Below, in pieces: positions 47,826 to 57,181 of a stretch of DNA of 64,000 nucleotides. The notes beneath the pieces were generated by a model, which had not been told where the DNA came from, searched no databases, and was given only the letters and a program-made list of their open reading frames with translations. Within the stretch, counting starts at the first letter, position 1. The number at the start of each line of letters is the position of its first letter. Both the position numbers and the translations under genes were made by a program. This stretch comes from Marinomonas balearica (lineage in GTDB: Bacteria; Pseudomonadota; Gammaproteobacteria; Pseudomonadales; Marinomonadaceae), in assembly GCF_004362145.1 (NCBI RefSeq), contig NZ_SNXC01000009.1, positions 1-64,000 on the forward strand. The letters run 5' to 3'.

Positions 47826-48221
47826 ATGATAGTTACCCCAATTTATGCCAGCCTGATTGCTTTATTGTTTGTTTATCTCTCTGTCCGAGTAATTAAATTG
47901 AGGCGTTTGCAAAAAATTGGCATTGGTGATGGAGATAATTTACTGCTTAAGCGTGCTATGCGAGTCCACAGTAATTGTGCCGAATATGCGCCGATCGGGG
48001 TTATCTTACTTGCGTGTTTGGAGTTTCAAGGCTTCTCTGTAATATTTGTACATGCGCTTGGGTTGATGCTGTTACTGGGGCGGCTGATTCATGCGTATGG
48101 CGTAAGCCAATCTAAGGAAAACCTCATATTTCGAGTCTCGGGAATGATGCTCACTTTTTCAAGTATTACCTTGTCTTCCATCTGCCTACTTGGCTATACC
48201 ATTAAACTGGGACTATCTTAA
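47826..48221 (+). CDS. MAPEG-family membrane protein
   Basis: A 131-residue protein with four membrane segments (about 4-21, 54-72, 74-90 and 105-127). It carries the family text KRAMRVHSNCAEYAPIGVIL near residue 43 and LGRLIHAYGV near residue 85. MAPEG proteins are glutathione-related or of unknown role in bacteria. It lies 36 bases after the upstream GNAT gene. Confidence 0.88.
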   Translation: MIVTPIYASLIALLFVYLSVRVIKLRRLQKIGIGDGDNLLLKRAMRVHSNCAEYAPIGVILLACLEFQGFSVIFVHALGLMLLLGRLIHAYGVSQSKENLIFRVSGMMLTFSSITLSSICLLGYTIKLGLS

Positions 48222-48255
48222 AAGGAACGCATCTTTTTGCTGGGGTTCCTTAAAA

Positions 48256-48852
48256 ATGGCCAGTTTTCTTACGTCGTTTTTAAAGCGTGGTGTCAGTGTT
48301 GTAACTCGTAAGCCACACTTTTTTGCGATTTGTCAGCCAGAACTTGAAAGCTTTCGCTTTAGATTGAGGCCGTTTCATATGGATGATGCCCGCCGAGTCG
48401 TGACTCTGGTGAATACGCCACTAATCGCTAATATGACTGCAAATATTCCGTTCCCTTATTCCTTGCATATGGCAGAAGACTGGATAAGTTCCCACCACCG
48501 CGCTTGGTTAACCAGTGAATACGGTGTGTTTGCGATAGAGCAAAAGTCCGATGGGCTGGTTATCGGAGCCTGTTCTTTAATGAGTTTCGCTAAGCACGAA
48601 GCGGAAGTCGGGTATTGGATCGGTACGGAGTACTGGGGGAGAGGTGCCGCGACGGAAGCAGTACGTGAAATATTAACGTTTGCCCATCAGTCTCTGTCTA
48701 TTGAGTGTTTTCGTGCCCGACATCTAGTGGTTAACCCAGCATCGGGGAGAGTGTTAGAAAAGTTGGGTTTTAACCACACAAGTGATTCGTATGAACAAAT
48801 TGGCTTAATGACTCATCCTCAGTGGATGAAAGTGTATGAATTGATATATTAA
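48256..48852 (+). CDS. RimJ/RimL-type GNAT acetyltransferase
   Basis: A 198-residue protein. LRPFHMDDARRVVTLVN near residue 40, EVGYWIGTEYWGRGAATEAVREIL near residue 118 and NPASGRVLEKLGF near residue 162 are the RimJ/RimL-type GNAT motifs, with the Q/RxxGxA-like loop as WGRGAA. It may modify ribosomal or other N-termini. ATG 48256 gives a start after the MAPEG stop; the frame is open 22 codons further upstream. Confidence 0.83.
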   Translation: MASFLTSFLKRGVSVVTRKPHFFAICQPELESFRFRLRPFHMDDARRVVTLVNTPLIANMTANIPFPYSLHMAEDWISSHHRAWLTSEYGVFAIEQKSDGLVIGACSLMSFAKHEAEVGYWIGTEYWGRGAATEAVREILTFAHQSLSIECFRARHLVVNPASGRVLEKLGFNHTSDSYEQIGLMTHPQWMKVYELIY

Positions 48853-48881
48853 ACGCACTTACTCATTCTCTAGATAAAGAA

Positions 48882-48910
48882 AAGGCTGCCCGAAGGCAGC
48901 CTTAAAAGGG
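48882..48910 (-). terminator. Rho-independent terminator of aceA
   Basis: Read on the minus strand, AAGGCTGCC-TTCG-GGCAGCCTT is a perfect 9-bp stem with the stable UUCG tetraloop, followed by TTCTTT. It stands between the convergent GNAT and aceA genes and may also act on the + strand. Confidence 0.88.
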
Positions 48911-48922
48911 GGATGTTGGTGA

Positions 48923-50521
48923 TTAAAACTGGTTCATTGTGTTGTCTTTTCCTGATGCTTTCAGAGCCGCATCTCCAGAGAAGTATTCTTTGTGGTCGTC
49001 ACCCATGTTTGAGCCAGCCATTGCTTGGTGTTTCACGCAAGCGATACCTTGGCGGATTTCTTGGCGCTGAACGCCTTTTACATAACCTAGCATGCCTTGC
49101 TCACCGAAGTATTCTTTCGCAAGATTGTCAGTAGACAATGCTGCTGTGTGGTAAGTTGGCAATGTGATTAGGTGGTGGAAGATTCCGGCTTCTCGTGCTG
49201 CATCTGCTTGGAAAGTACGGATGCGCTCATCTGCTTCAGCTGCTAGATCGCTTGCATCGTATTCAACAGACATTAAGTTGGCACGATCATATGCTGATAC
49301 ATCTTTACCTGCTTCGGCCCAAGCATCGAATGTTTGCTGACGGAAGTTTAGTGTCCAGTTGAAAGAGGGCGAGTTGTTGTAAACAAGCTTCGCATTTGGT
49401 ACAGCTTCACGAATACGGTTAACCATGCCTGCAATCTGTTGTACGTGCGGCTTCTCTGTTTCGATCCAAAGTAGGTCAGCACCATTTTGTAGAGAAGTAA
49501 TGCAGTCAAGTACAACGCGGTCTTCGCCAGAACCTGTTTTGAACTGGAACAAGTTGCTAGGCAGACGTTTAGGGCGAACTAGCTTGCCTTTTTGGTTAAG
49601 GAGTACATCACCGTTTTTCATGTTGCTTGCATCAACTTCTTCCACATCTAGGAAGCTGTTGTATTGATCACCTAGGTCACCTTCAGCAGCTGTTACTGCA
49701 ATTTGCTTAGTTAAGCCAGCACCTAATGAGTCAGTACGTGCGACGATAACACCGTCTTCAACACCCAGTTCTAGGAAAGCGTAACGAACTGCGCGGATTT
49801 TCGCTAAGAAATCTTCATGTGGTACCGTTACTTTACCGTCTTGGTGGCCACATTGTTTTTCGTCAGATACTTGGTTCTCGATTTGAATACAGCAAGCACC
49901 TGCTTCGATCATTTGTTTCGCTAGAAGGTAAGTGGCTTCTTCGTTACCAAAACCTGCGTCGATATCAGCAATGATAGGCACAATATGAGTTTGGTAGTTG
50001 TCGACTTCAGCTTGTACTTTTTCTTCAGTAGCTTTGTCGCCAGCATCACGAGCTGCATCTAGGCTGCGGAATAATTCGCCTAATTCCCTAGCATCTGCTT
50101 GACGTAGGAAGGTGTATAGTTCTCCAATCAAACTTGATACTGAGGTTTTCTCATGCATAGATTGGTCTGGAAGAGGGCCAAATTCTGAGCGAAGCGCTGC
50201 AACCATCCATCCTGAAAGATACAAATAACGTCGGTCAGTAGAGTTAAAATGCTTCTTAATTGAAATCATTTTTTGTTGACCGATAAAACCGTGCCAGCAA
50301 CCTAGAGACTGAGTGTATTGGCTAGGGTCACTGTCATAGCGTTCCATGTCCGCTCGCATGATTTTCGCAGTATAACGAGCAATATCCAAACCTGTCTGAA
50401 AACGATTTTGTGCTTTCATTCTTGCCGCAAATTCTGGGTTGATCGCTTTCCATGAATCTCCTTGGCTGGCGATCAAAGTTGCTGTGTCGTCGATATCTTT
50501 ATTGTAATTAGACATGCTCAA
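48923..50521 (-). CDS. aceA: Isocitrate lyase
   Basis: A 532-residue enzyme that splits isocitrate to glyoxylate and succinate, the first step of the glyoxylate bypass. The catalytic cysteine is in KQCGHQDGKVTVPHEDF near residue 219, and other conserved text includes PIIADIDAGFGNEEATYLLAK. The length and the KQCGH variant fit the longer subclass (about 530 residues) of Pseudomonas and related bacteria rather than the E. coli type (434). It is divergent from glcB across 287 bp. Confidence 0.97.
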   Translation of the reverse strand: MSMSNYNKDIDDTATLIASQGDSWKAINPEFAARMKAQNRFQTGLDIARYTAKIMRADMERYDSDPSQYTQSLGCWHGFIGQQKMISIKKHFNSTDRRYLYLSGWMVAALRSEFGPLPDQSMHEKTSVSSLIGELYTFLRQADARELGELFRSLDAARDAGDKATEEKVQAEVDNYQTHIVPIIADIDAGFGNEEATYLLAKQMIEAGACCIQIENQVSDEKQCGHQDGKVTVPHEDFLAKIRAVRYAFLELGVEDGVIVARTDSLGAGLTKQIAVTAAEGDLGDQYNSFLDVEEVDASNMKNGDVLLNQKGKLVRPKRLPSNLFQFKTGSGEDRVVLDCITSLQNGADLLWIETEKPHVQQIAGMVNRIREAVPNAKLVYNNSPSFNWTLNFRQQTFDAWAEAGKDVSAYDRANLMSVEYDASDLAAEADERIRTFQADAAREAGIFHHLITLPTYHTAALSTDNLAKEYFGEQGMLGYVKGVQRQEIRQGIACVKHQAMAGSNMGDDHKEYFSGDAALKASGKDNTMNQF

Positions 50522-50808
50522 TTCCTCTATATAACAGTTTGAGTGGTTGCTTGAATCCGGTTAACAAATCCAGTTTGGCTATAAATAAATAATTTCTCAA
50601 ATCTATGTTTGTTATTGTGTATATATATTTTATGAATGTGCTATTTCGTTTTTTATGCGGCATTATCGGTTTATAGGTTTTCTATACCGTTTGTTTTTGT
50701 GTTTTATAAGATTTGTATATTCATATTGTGAATGTGTGTATTTCGTAAAACGTATAGTTGATGTGACGGATCATGAAAATAACAATTAATAATGAAAGGG
50801 GCTGAAAG
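50522..50808. promoter_or_regulatory. Divergent aceA-glcB control region
   Basis: A very AT-rich stretch of 287 bp that must carry both promoters of the glyoxylate shunt. I could not pick out a clear operator. Shared control of the two genes is a reasonable inference from the arrangement. Confidence 0.45.
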
Positions 50809-52986
50809 ATGAATCAAATCCACCGGAATGGCTTAACAATAGCAACACCTCTCTATGATTTAGTGAACAACGAGATACTTCCTGAGACAGGGGTTATGCC
50901 TGATGTTTTTTGGGATGGATTTGAACGTGCAATAGAGACATTAACGCCAATAAACAAGGCTTTATTGGAAAAGCGTGAAGCCATGCAGAAGCAGCTAGAT
51001 GAATATAACGTGTCTAGAAACCAGAGCGGTGACCCTTTTGCTCATTCTTTTGGTGAGTATGAAGATTTTCTAAAACGAATTGGTTATATCGTCCCTGAGG
51101 GAGCTGAATTTAAAATTTCTACTCAAAATGTCGATACCGAGATAGCTACTCAAGCAGCCCCCCAACTTGTTGTTCCTGTTAAAAATGCGAGATTCGCCTT
51201 AAATGCCGTTAATGCTCGTTGGGGGAGTTTGTATGATGCGCTTTATGGAACTAATGCAATTTCAGAAGCGGAAGGTGCGGAAATTACGACGGAATACAAT
51301 CCGATTCGCGGTCAAAAGGTTGTTGAGTTTGGTCGAGCGTTATTAAATCAAGCAATACCGCTTTTGACTGGTAACCATGCTGATGTATTGCAGTATGCCA
51401 TGGTCGATGGTGAGCTGGTTGCAACGCTGAAAAATGGCGATGCGGTACAATTAGCAAACCCGGATAAATGCATTGGTTATAAAGGTAAGGCTTCAAATCC
51501 TGATGCTATTTTATTGGTCAATAATCAATTACATATCGAAATCATTATTGACCGAGAAGGGAAAGTAGGCGGCACTGATAAGGCGGGAGTGCAAGACATT
51601 CTTCTTGAAGCGGCTGTTACAACGATTATGGACTGTGAAGATTCAGTAGCCGCCGTCGATGCCGAAGATAAGGTGGAAGTATACCGCAATTGGTTAGGGT
51701 TAATGAAAGGCACTTTGTCTGAAAAATTTGAGAAAGGCGGGCGAACCGTTACTCGCCAGATGAACCCAGATCGTGAATACCTAGATAAATCCGGTAATGA
51801 GTTTAGCTTGCCCGGCCGAAGCTTAATGTTTATTCGTAACGTTGGCCATTTGATGTCGAATCCTGCGATTAAAGATAAAGAAGGCAACGAGGTTCCTGAA
51901 GGCATAATGGATGCATTTATTACCGCACTGGCTGCAATTCACGATTTAAAAGGAAATACGGAACGCAAAAACAGCCGTGCGGGCAGTATTAATATTGTAA
52001 AACCTAAAATGCACGGTCCAGAAGAAGTGGCTTTTACAGTGTCGCTGTTTGAAAGCGTTGAAAAGGTACTCGGCTTGGCGCCAAATACCCTCAAAGTGGG
52101 GATTATGGATGAAGAGCGTCGTACAACGGTGAATTTAAAAGAGTGTATTCGAGCGGCTAAAGAGCGAGTTGTATTCATTAATACTGGGTTCTTGGATCGT
52201 ACGGGAGATGAAATTCACACTTCAATGCATGCAGGGGCATTTGTTCCTAAAACAGAGATGAAAATGCAAGCATGGATCAAAGCCTATGAAGATTGGAATG
52301 TTGATGTGGGCATAGAATGTGGATTGCCAGGGAGAGCTCAAATAGGTAAAGGAATGTGGGCGATGCCTGATGAAATGGCAGCGATGCTTGAACAAAAGAG
52401 CGCACATCCGCTCGCGGGTGCGAATACTGCTTGGGTGCCATCGCCTAACGGAGCCACGCTTCATGCAACTCACTACCATTCGATCAATGTGTCGGAACGT
52501 CAGAACGTACTCAGTGAGCGTGACAGAGCAAGCTTAGAAGACATTCTTACTGTTCCATTGCTTCCGAAGGAACGTGTATTAACCGACGAGGAAATTCGGT
52601 CAGAGTTGGACAACAATACTCAAGGGATTTTAGGGTATGTGGTGCGTTGGATTGATCAGGGCGTTGGCTGTTCAAAAGTTCCTGATATTAATAACGTTGG
52701 CTTAATGGAAGACAGGGCGACTTTGAGAATTTCGTCTCAGTATATCGCTAACTGGTTATTGCACGGTGTATGTAATGAAGAACAAGTAATGGCGTCGTTG
52801 AAGAGAACGGCGGAGATAGTCGACAAGCAGAATAGCAATGATGCGTTGTATTCGCCAATGGCTCCAAGCTTTGATGGTACGGCATTTAAAGCTGCTTGCG
52901 ATCTCATATTTAAAGGTGTCGATCAACCGTCAGGTTATACCGAGCCGTTGCTTCATGCCTACCGTTTGCAGAAGAAAATGGGGTAA
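50809..52986 (+). CDS. glcB: Malate synthase G
   Basis: A 725-residue enzyme that joins glyoxylate and acetyl-CoA to malate. The length is that of isoform G. The catalytic core includes [31 protein letters not shown] near residue 280 and [20 protein letters not shown] near residue 428 with the base aspartate region further on. It begins after AAAGGGG. With aceA it completes the glyoxylate bypass for growth on C2 and fatty-acid carbon. Confidence 0.97.
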   Translation: MNQIHRNGLTIATPLYDLVNNEILPETGVMPDVFWDGFERAIETLTPINKALLEKREAMQKQLDEYNVSRNQSGDPFAHSFGEYEDFLKRIGYIVPEGAEFKISTQNVDTEIATQAAPQLVVPVKNARFALNAVNARWGSLYDALYGTNAISEAEGAEITTEYNPIRGQKVVEFGRALLNQAIPLLTGNHADVLQYAMVDGELVATLKNGDAVQLANPDKCIGYKGKASNPDAILLVNNQLHIEIIIDREGKVGGTDKAGVQDILLEAAVTTIMDCEDSVAAVDAEDKVEVYRNWLGLMKGTLSEKFEKGGRTVTRQMNPDREYLDKSGNEFSLPGRSLMFIRNVGHLMSNPAIKDKEGNEVPEGIMDAFITALAAIHDLKGNTERKNSRAGSINIVKPKMHGPEEVAFTVSLFESVEKVLGLAPNTLKVGIMDEERRTTVNLKECIRAAKERVVFINTGFLDRTGDEIHTSMHAGAFVPKTEMKMQAWIKAYEDWNVDVGIECGLPGRAQIGKGMWAMPDEMAAMLEQKSAHPLAGANTAWVPSPNGATLHATHYHSINVSERQNVLSERDRASLEDILTVPLLPKERVLTDEEIRSELDNNTQGILGYVVRWIDQGVGCSKVPDINNVGLMEDRATLRISSQYIANWLLHGVCNEEQVMASLKRTAEIVDKQNSNDALYSPMAPSFDGTAFKAACDLIFKGVDQPSGYTEPLLHAYRLQKKMG

Positions 52987-53330
52987 AGGCGCTTCTTAAC
53001 ACTGCCAAGAAAAAAACCAAGTCCTTTTTTCTTGAAGAAGGTGTGCTCTTTTGGACTAAAGAGCTTTAAGTGAGCCTACACTCTAACTGTGTACGGCTCA
53101 CTTTTCTTTTATCTAGAAAAATTTACGGCACTGATCGAATCTCGTTCTAACGTTTTTAGCCTTTTGTTGCTGATATTCTAATCGTCGTCAAAATCTGCTT
53201 CCAATATAAAAATTAAACTGCACGATGAAGTCAGTGGGCTTTTTCGTATCTTCCCTAGCCATTAAACCGCAAGAAGTTTCGTGTTACCCTGACCGTCAAT
53301 TTTAGATCGTATGGTTTTTAGAGGTTAACG
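52987..53330. other. Spacer after glcB
   Basis: About 340 bases without a gene. Two hairpins lie in the first part: an A/T-only one (AAGAAAAAA/TTTTTTCTT near 53010-53035) and the strong terminator listed separately. The right half, up to ATG 53331, holds only AT-rich sequence that should include the next promoter. Confidence 0.5.
53068..53110 (+). terminator. Rho-independent terminator of glcB
   Basis: AAGTGAGCC-TACAC pairs with GTGTA-c-GGCTCACTT around a 7-nt loop, and TTTTCTTTT follows. It is about 80 bases after the glcB stop. Confidence 0.9.
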
Positions 53331-53984
53331 ATGATGGTATTCCAGACCACAGCAAGGATGTTTATTGGAGTGATGGCCGTGTCTGTTGCTTCGACAAGTT
53401 GGGCGGTTGAGCGCCGAGAGGAGTCTAATTCAACTTTTATGGCTGAATACCAAACCGGTTCGGATATTGAAGCATGGTCATTGGGCTTAGGTGTCCAACC
53501 GAGCGATCAGCCGGGGAGCTTTGGTGGGATTTTTTATTCTCAGATGACGCTTAATGATGAGCAGTCGTTTGAAGGTGTCAGCTTGGGAGAACGTGAAACG
53601 ACCATTAATAGCCTTGGTGTTCGAGGGTTTAGTGTAAACGGTACAGGCGATTCGTCTTATGGTGCAGATATGCGTATCGCGCTAAGTGAGACAAAAACTC
53701 AAAACTATTCACGTACAGGCCTGGAAATTGGAGCAGATTTTTACAGCCCGCTGGCAAAAGGTTTGACTTGGTTTGGCGGTATGACGCTTCGTCCGGAGTT
53801 TTTATCTTTTGACTGGAACTCGGATGTCATTACTGAAATTGGCGTAAACGTTGGGCTAGACTACCGCCCAGTGTCAGGAGTCGGGATTTTCGCAAAGTAC
53901 TACTATGAAAATATGCTGACAGACAATTTAGATTCTTGGAATCTAGGAAGCGGTACATTAATTGGTGTAAACCTCGTATTTTAG
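53331..53984 (+). CDS. Predicted small outer-membrane beta-barrel protein, YfaZ-like
   Basis: A 217-residue protein with a signal peptide (hydrophobic core about 10-22, likely cleavage after SWA near residue 25). The rest is rich in alternating Gly and aromatic strands, with the terminal phenylalanine of outer-membrane barrels (LVF). Length and pattern suit the YfaZ family, but I saw no decisive motif. ATG 53331 and ATG 53334 are both possible. It is a single gene convergent with ribH. Confidence 0.6.
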   Translation: MMVFQTTARMFIGVMAVSVASTSWAVERREESNSTFMAEYQTGSDIEAWSLGLGVQPSDQPGSFGGIFYSQMTLNDEQSFEGVSLGERETTINSLGVRGFSVNGTGDSSYGADMRIALSETKTQNYSRTGLEIGADFYSPLAKGLTWFGGMTLRPEFLSFDWNSDVITEIGVNVGLDYRPVSGVGIFAKYYYENMLTDNLDSWNLGSGTLIGVNLVF

Positions 53985-54009
53985 GTTAAAAGCACCCTTG
54001 AGGTTTTGG

Positions 54010-54056
54010 TTAAGTCACTTCCGAGCTATATCATATAGTGAACGAAAGTGACTTAA
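54010..54056. repeat. 11-bp inverted repeat between convergent genes
   Basis: TTAAGTCACTT (54010-54020) is the exact reverse complement of AAGTGACTTAA (54046-54056), with an AT-rich loop. The position at the end of two convergent genes suggests a termination or processing role, but no T-run is next to it. Confidence 0.5.
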
Positions 54057-54063
54057 AAAACTG

Positions 54064-54086
54064 AGCAGAAGAGCCTTATAGGCTCT
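54064..54086 (-). terminator. Hairpin at the ribH stop
   Basis: AAGAGCC pairs with GGCTCTT around TTATA, overlapping the last codons of ribH. The minus-strand tail reaches TTTTTT about 10 bases further on. This is probably part of the ribH terminator. Confidence 0.5.
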
Positions 54087-54561
54087 TTGCTTTTTCTGTT
54101 AGGCGCATTGCCTCATCCGCCGCGTTAGCGAGCTCTTTTCCCTTTTTAACGAAATGACGCTTAAAGTAACTAGAATGCTCGTCATGCTCGTGGAAATTAT
54201 GTGGCGTTAGCACGGCAGTTAGGACAGGAATTTCGGTTTCCAGCTGAACTTGCATAAGCGCATTGCACACGGTTTGAGCAACGAAGTCATGACGGTAAAT
54301 GCCGCCGTCAACAACTAATGCACTGGCTGAAATCGAATCGTACTTTCCACTTTTTGCTAATAGTTTAGCCTGAAGCGGTATTTCATAAGCGCCAGGCACA
54401 GGGATTATATCGATGGAATTTTCATCATAACCGCGCTCTAGCAGTTCTGCTTTGAAACCTTCCCAAGCTTCTAGAACGATGTCTGTATGCCAAGATGCAT
54501 GGATGAAAGCGATACGTTTGGTTTTTTGATTGTAGTTTTGGTTCGTCGAGCTCTGATTCAT
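54076..54561 (-). CDS. ribH: 6,7-dimethyl-8-ribityllumazine synthase, type II
   Basis: A 161-residue enzyme for the penultimate step of riboflavin synthesis. The family motifs IIPVPGAYEIPLQAKLLA near residue 52 and SALVVDGGIYRHDFVAQTVCNALM near residue 81 are present. The glycine and histidine variants there (GGIYRHDFVA rather than the usual GxTxHxxxV) suit the RibH2/type-II form, as in alpha- and some gammaproteobacteria. No other rib gene is near. An FMN riboswitch lies about 135 bases upstream, so it should be made when FMN is low. Confidence 0.92.
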   Translation of the reverse strand: MNQSSTNQNYNQKTKRIAFIHASWHTDIVLEAWEGFKAELLERGYDENSIDIIPVPGAYEIPLQAKLLAKSGKYDSISASALVVDGGIYRHDFVAQTVCNALMQVQLETEIPVLTAVLTPHNFHEHDEHSSYFKRHFVKKGKELANAADEAMRLTEKAKSL

Positions 54562-54696
54562 TTTGAATACCTATTACAACATTAGTGAATCAGGGCGAAG
54601 GTAGGGAACGTCTAAGCACAGACCATACAACCCTTTTATAGGCAAAATATTGTCTGCACTAGGACTCCATATAATTGGAATCTTCGTATACTACCC

Positions 54697-54838
54697 ATTC
54701 TCTATCATCCGGACTGTAACCGTCGGCTCTGGATTCACACCAGATCTGCTGACCTTTCAAATTATTGAAAGCGCTCGCGGGCTTGAAGCATAACTTCTTA
54801 CCGCCGGTGGGGAGTTTCACCCCGCCCCGAGAACGAAT
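54697..54838 (-). promoter_or_regulatory. FMN riboswitch (RFN element)
   Basis: Read on the minus strand, the conserved RFN blocks occur in order: a GGGGCGGGGTGAAA start, CCCCACCGGCGG, GCCCGCGAGC, a GTGAATCCAGAGCCGACGG block and AGTCCGGATGATAGAG. Together they are the full FMN-sensing aptamer. The 135 bases between it and ribH hold the expression platform; a terminator-like pairing there is not obvious, so control could also be at translation. Confidence 0.95.
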
Positions 54839-55074
54839 GCAGTTTTGTGACTGCATACTGAATATAACGACTTTGCTCTTTGACTGTCAAATACATCGAG
54901 ACGATTTAGATCAACAAAAAATTAAATAGTGTAATTACTATGCATAAAGTGTTTAAGCCAGTAATATCTGCGTTACGAAATTGTGAATACGTCTACATGC
55001 TGAAGCCAGTAGAAGTATTCGTATTTTCTCTTAGAATCAATTTATTGAAGGTTAAAGTGAAAGGATTCGGCTAA

Positions 55075-55371
55075 ATGAACAGATTAGCAAAAATTAATGT
55101 GTCCGTTCTGATTGTTTGTGCGTGTAGCGCTTCCCATGCAAATGACATGGTGGCGGCTTATGAATGTGAGGGGAAAGAACTTAAAGTTCACTTTCATGAT
55201 GATTGGGCTGAAGCTCACTGGCTTGGCAGCGCGTATGAACTTCATAAAGCGGTCAGTGTCGATGATGTTGTTTATCTCGGAGAAGAGTTGAGTATTCGTG
55301 AAGACGCGACTCACCTTGAACTGGATATTATGAATAAAAAGCAAATACATTGCGTTCGAATTACATCTTAA
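55075..55371 (+). CDS. Small secreted protein, MliC/lysozyme-inhibitor-like
   Basis: A 98-residue protein with a signal peptide (cleavage near ASHA-ND, residues 22-23). The mature part is about 75 residues and all-beta, with a cysteine in YECEGKELKVHFHDDWAEAHW near residue 30 and a second near the C-terminus (HCVRI), as in MliC/PliC-type inhibitors of C-type lysozyme. The loop SASG of classical MliC is not conserved, so this is a fold-level resemblance. It has no operon partner. Confidence 0.55.
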   Translation: MNRLAKINVSVLIVCACSASHANDMVAAYECEGKELKVHFHDDWAEAHWLGSAYELHKAVSVDDVVYLGEELSIREDATHLELDIMNKKQIHCVRITS

Positions 55372-55551
55372 CGAAATGCAAGCTTACGACTTGATTGTTC
55401 ACTGTTCTTGTTGAATTTTCCGGTTTTTCCATCATTCACGACTTGAACATTTCTCATTTTTTCGTTCGTTCCTTTCACCTTGGATTGCATCCGCTCCCAG
55501 TACAATGATTGATAGACAATAGCAAATCGAAATATGGTTTATAAACACTGA

Positions 55552-56328
55552 ATGACGACATTATTTGTAATGGGAATGGGGCCGGGCGATCTAGGCTTGG
55601 TCGCTCCAAACGCAACGAAAGCATTGGCATCCTGCACTGATTGGGTCGCTTATGGTTATTATCTAGAGTTGTTGGGTGAGCTGAGCCAAGGTAAAACATT
55701 TCACGACTTACCCCTCGGAGAAGAAATTGGTCGTGCGCGATTGGCGCTCAACTTGGCCGCACAAGGGAAAAAAACAGCTCTTATTTCAAGCGGCGATATT
55801 GGCATCTATGCGATGGCGACCTTGGTGTTTGAATTGCTAGATCAGCAATTACAGGGAAATGAAAATCATCCAGAATGGCTGGATGTAGACATTGAGGTCA
55901 TACCGGGGATTTCCGCTATGCAAGCGGGCGCAAGCCGTGTTGGCGCGTCGCTTGGACACGATTTTTGTACAGTATCACTGAGTGATTTACTCACTCCTTG
56001 GGAAACGATTGATAAGCGAATTCACGCTGCGGGTGCGGGTGATTTTGTGATTTCATTTTACAACCCAGTTTCAAAAAAACGAGACTGGCAATTGAATCAC
56101 GCTCGGGATGTTTTGCTTCAGTACCGTCCTGCGAACACACCTGTCATGATTGGACGACAACTGACTCGGCCAGAAGAAGAAATTACGATTACCACATTGG
56201 CTGAGTTGGATGGCAAAAACGTCGACATGTTTACTATGGTAACGGTCGGAAACTCCGAATCAAAACACATTGTCAATAAAGATCAGCACTGGCTATATAC
56301 TCCACGAGGTTATTCTAAAAAGCTTTAG
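55552..56328 (+). CDS. cobJ: Precorrin-3B C17-methyltransferase CobJ/CbiH
   Basis: A 258-residue SAM-dependent methylase of ring contraction. MGMGPGDLGLVAPNATKAL near residue 7, SSGDIGIYAMA near residue 83 and VIPGISAMQAGASRVGASLGHDFCTVSLSDLLTPW near residue 121 are diagnostic of CobJ/CbiH. It begins cluster 2, with no B12 riboswitch visible upstream. Confidence 0.95.
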   Translation: MTTLFVMGMGPGDLGLVAPNATKALASCTDWVAYGYYLELLGELSQGKTFHDLPLGEEIGRARLALNLAAQGKKTALISSGDIGIYAMATLVFELLDQQLQGNENHPEWLDVDIEVIPGISAMQAGASRVGASLGHDFCTVSLSDLLTPWETIDKRIHAAGAGDFVISFYNPVSKKRDWQLNHARDVLLQYRPANTPVMIGRQLTRPEEEITITTLAELDGKNVDMFTMVTVGNSESKHIVNKDQHWLYTPRGYSKKL

Positions 56329-56402
56329 AACAATACCAAGAGTAGAGAATCTCCCATTACTGCGGCCGAGTTGTTTAGAGAGTTATTTAGAGAGTAATTT
56401 AT

Positions 56403-57179
56403 ATGAAAGTGTTTTTTATCGGCGCAGGCCCTGGTGATCCAGAATTAATGACGGTTAAAGCGGTGAAGACCATCGAGCAATGTCCTGTAATCTTGTACGC
56501 AGGGTCGCTCATTCCGGAGCAAGTTATTGACAGTGTTAGAGGGAAAGCGGAAGCGATTTACGACACGGCATCAATGAATCTTGATGAAACCACTGCGGTT
56601 ATAGAGAAAGCTGCAAAAGAAGGCAAAAGTGTTGCTCGTTTGCAGTCTGGCGATCCAGCATTGTACGGCGCGACAGGGGAACAAATGCGTCGATTGGACA
56701 TCTTAGGTATTGATTATGAAGTGATACCCGGTGTCAGCGCGGTGGCGGCTTCTGCAGCATTGCTTAAGAAAGAGCTGACGCTTTCAGGAGTGTCTCAGAC
56801 GGTGATTATGACGAGATACGAAGGTAAGACGCCATTTCCTGAGAGAGAGCGATTACCCGCGCTTGCACAAAGCGGAGCATCGTTAGCCATTCACTTAGGT
56901 ATTACGCGAATACATAAAATAGTTGAGGAATTGATTCCACATTATGGGGAAGATTGCCCAGTCGCTGTTTGCTATCGAACAAGCTGGCCGGACCAAGATT
57001 ATGTCACAGGAACACTGAGTGATATTGTCTCCAAAGTGCGAGAAAAAAAGTTCACTCGTACCAGTCTTATTCTCGTAGGACGCGTATTAGATACAGAAGA
57101 CTTTGCAGACTCCTACTTGTATGACAAGAGTCAGGCCCACATATATAGAAAGATTCACAAAAATAAGAGCGAAGGTTGA
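56403..57179 (+). CDS. cobM: Precorrin-4 C11-methyltransferase CobM/CbiF
   Basis: A 258-residue methylase. FFIGAGPGDPELMTVKAVK near residue 4, LYAGSLIPEQV near residue 31, RLQSGDPALYGA near residue 79 and VPGVSAVAASAALLKKELTL are clear CobM/CbiF features. It lies 74 bases after cobJ and ends two bases before the cobW ATG. Confidence 0.95.
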   Translation: MKVFFIGAGPGDPELMTVKAVKTIEQCPVILYAGSLIPEQVIDSVRGKAEAIYDTASMNLDETTAVIEKAAKEGKSVARLQSGDPALYGATGEQMRRLDILGIDYEVIPGVSAVAASAALLKKELTLSGVSQTVIMTRYEGKTPFPERERLPALAQSGASLAIHLGITRIHKIVEELIPHYGEDCPVAVCYRTSWPDQDYVTGTLSDIVSKVREKKFTRTSLILVGRVLDTEDFADSYLYDKSQAHIYRKIHKNKSEG

Positions 57180-57181
57180 TC

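Noticed and set aside
54659-54856. A 65-codon minus-strand open frame over the riboswitch
   Set aside because: It coincides with the FMN aptamer, whose RNA structure explains the sequence; the translated text has no protein-like pattern.
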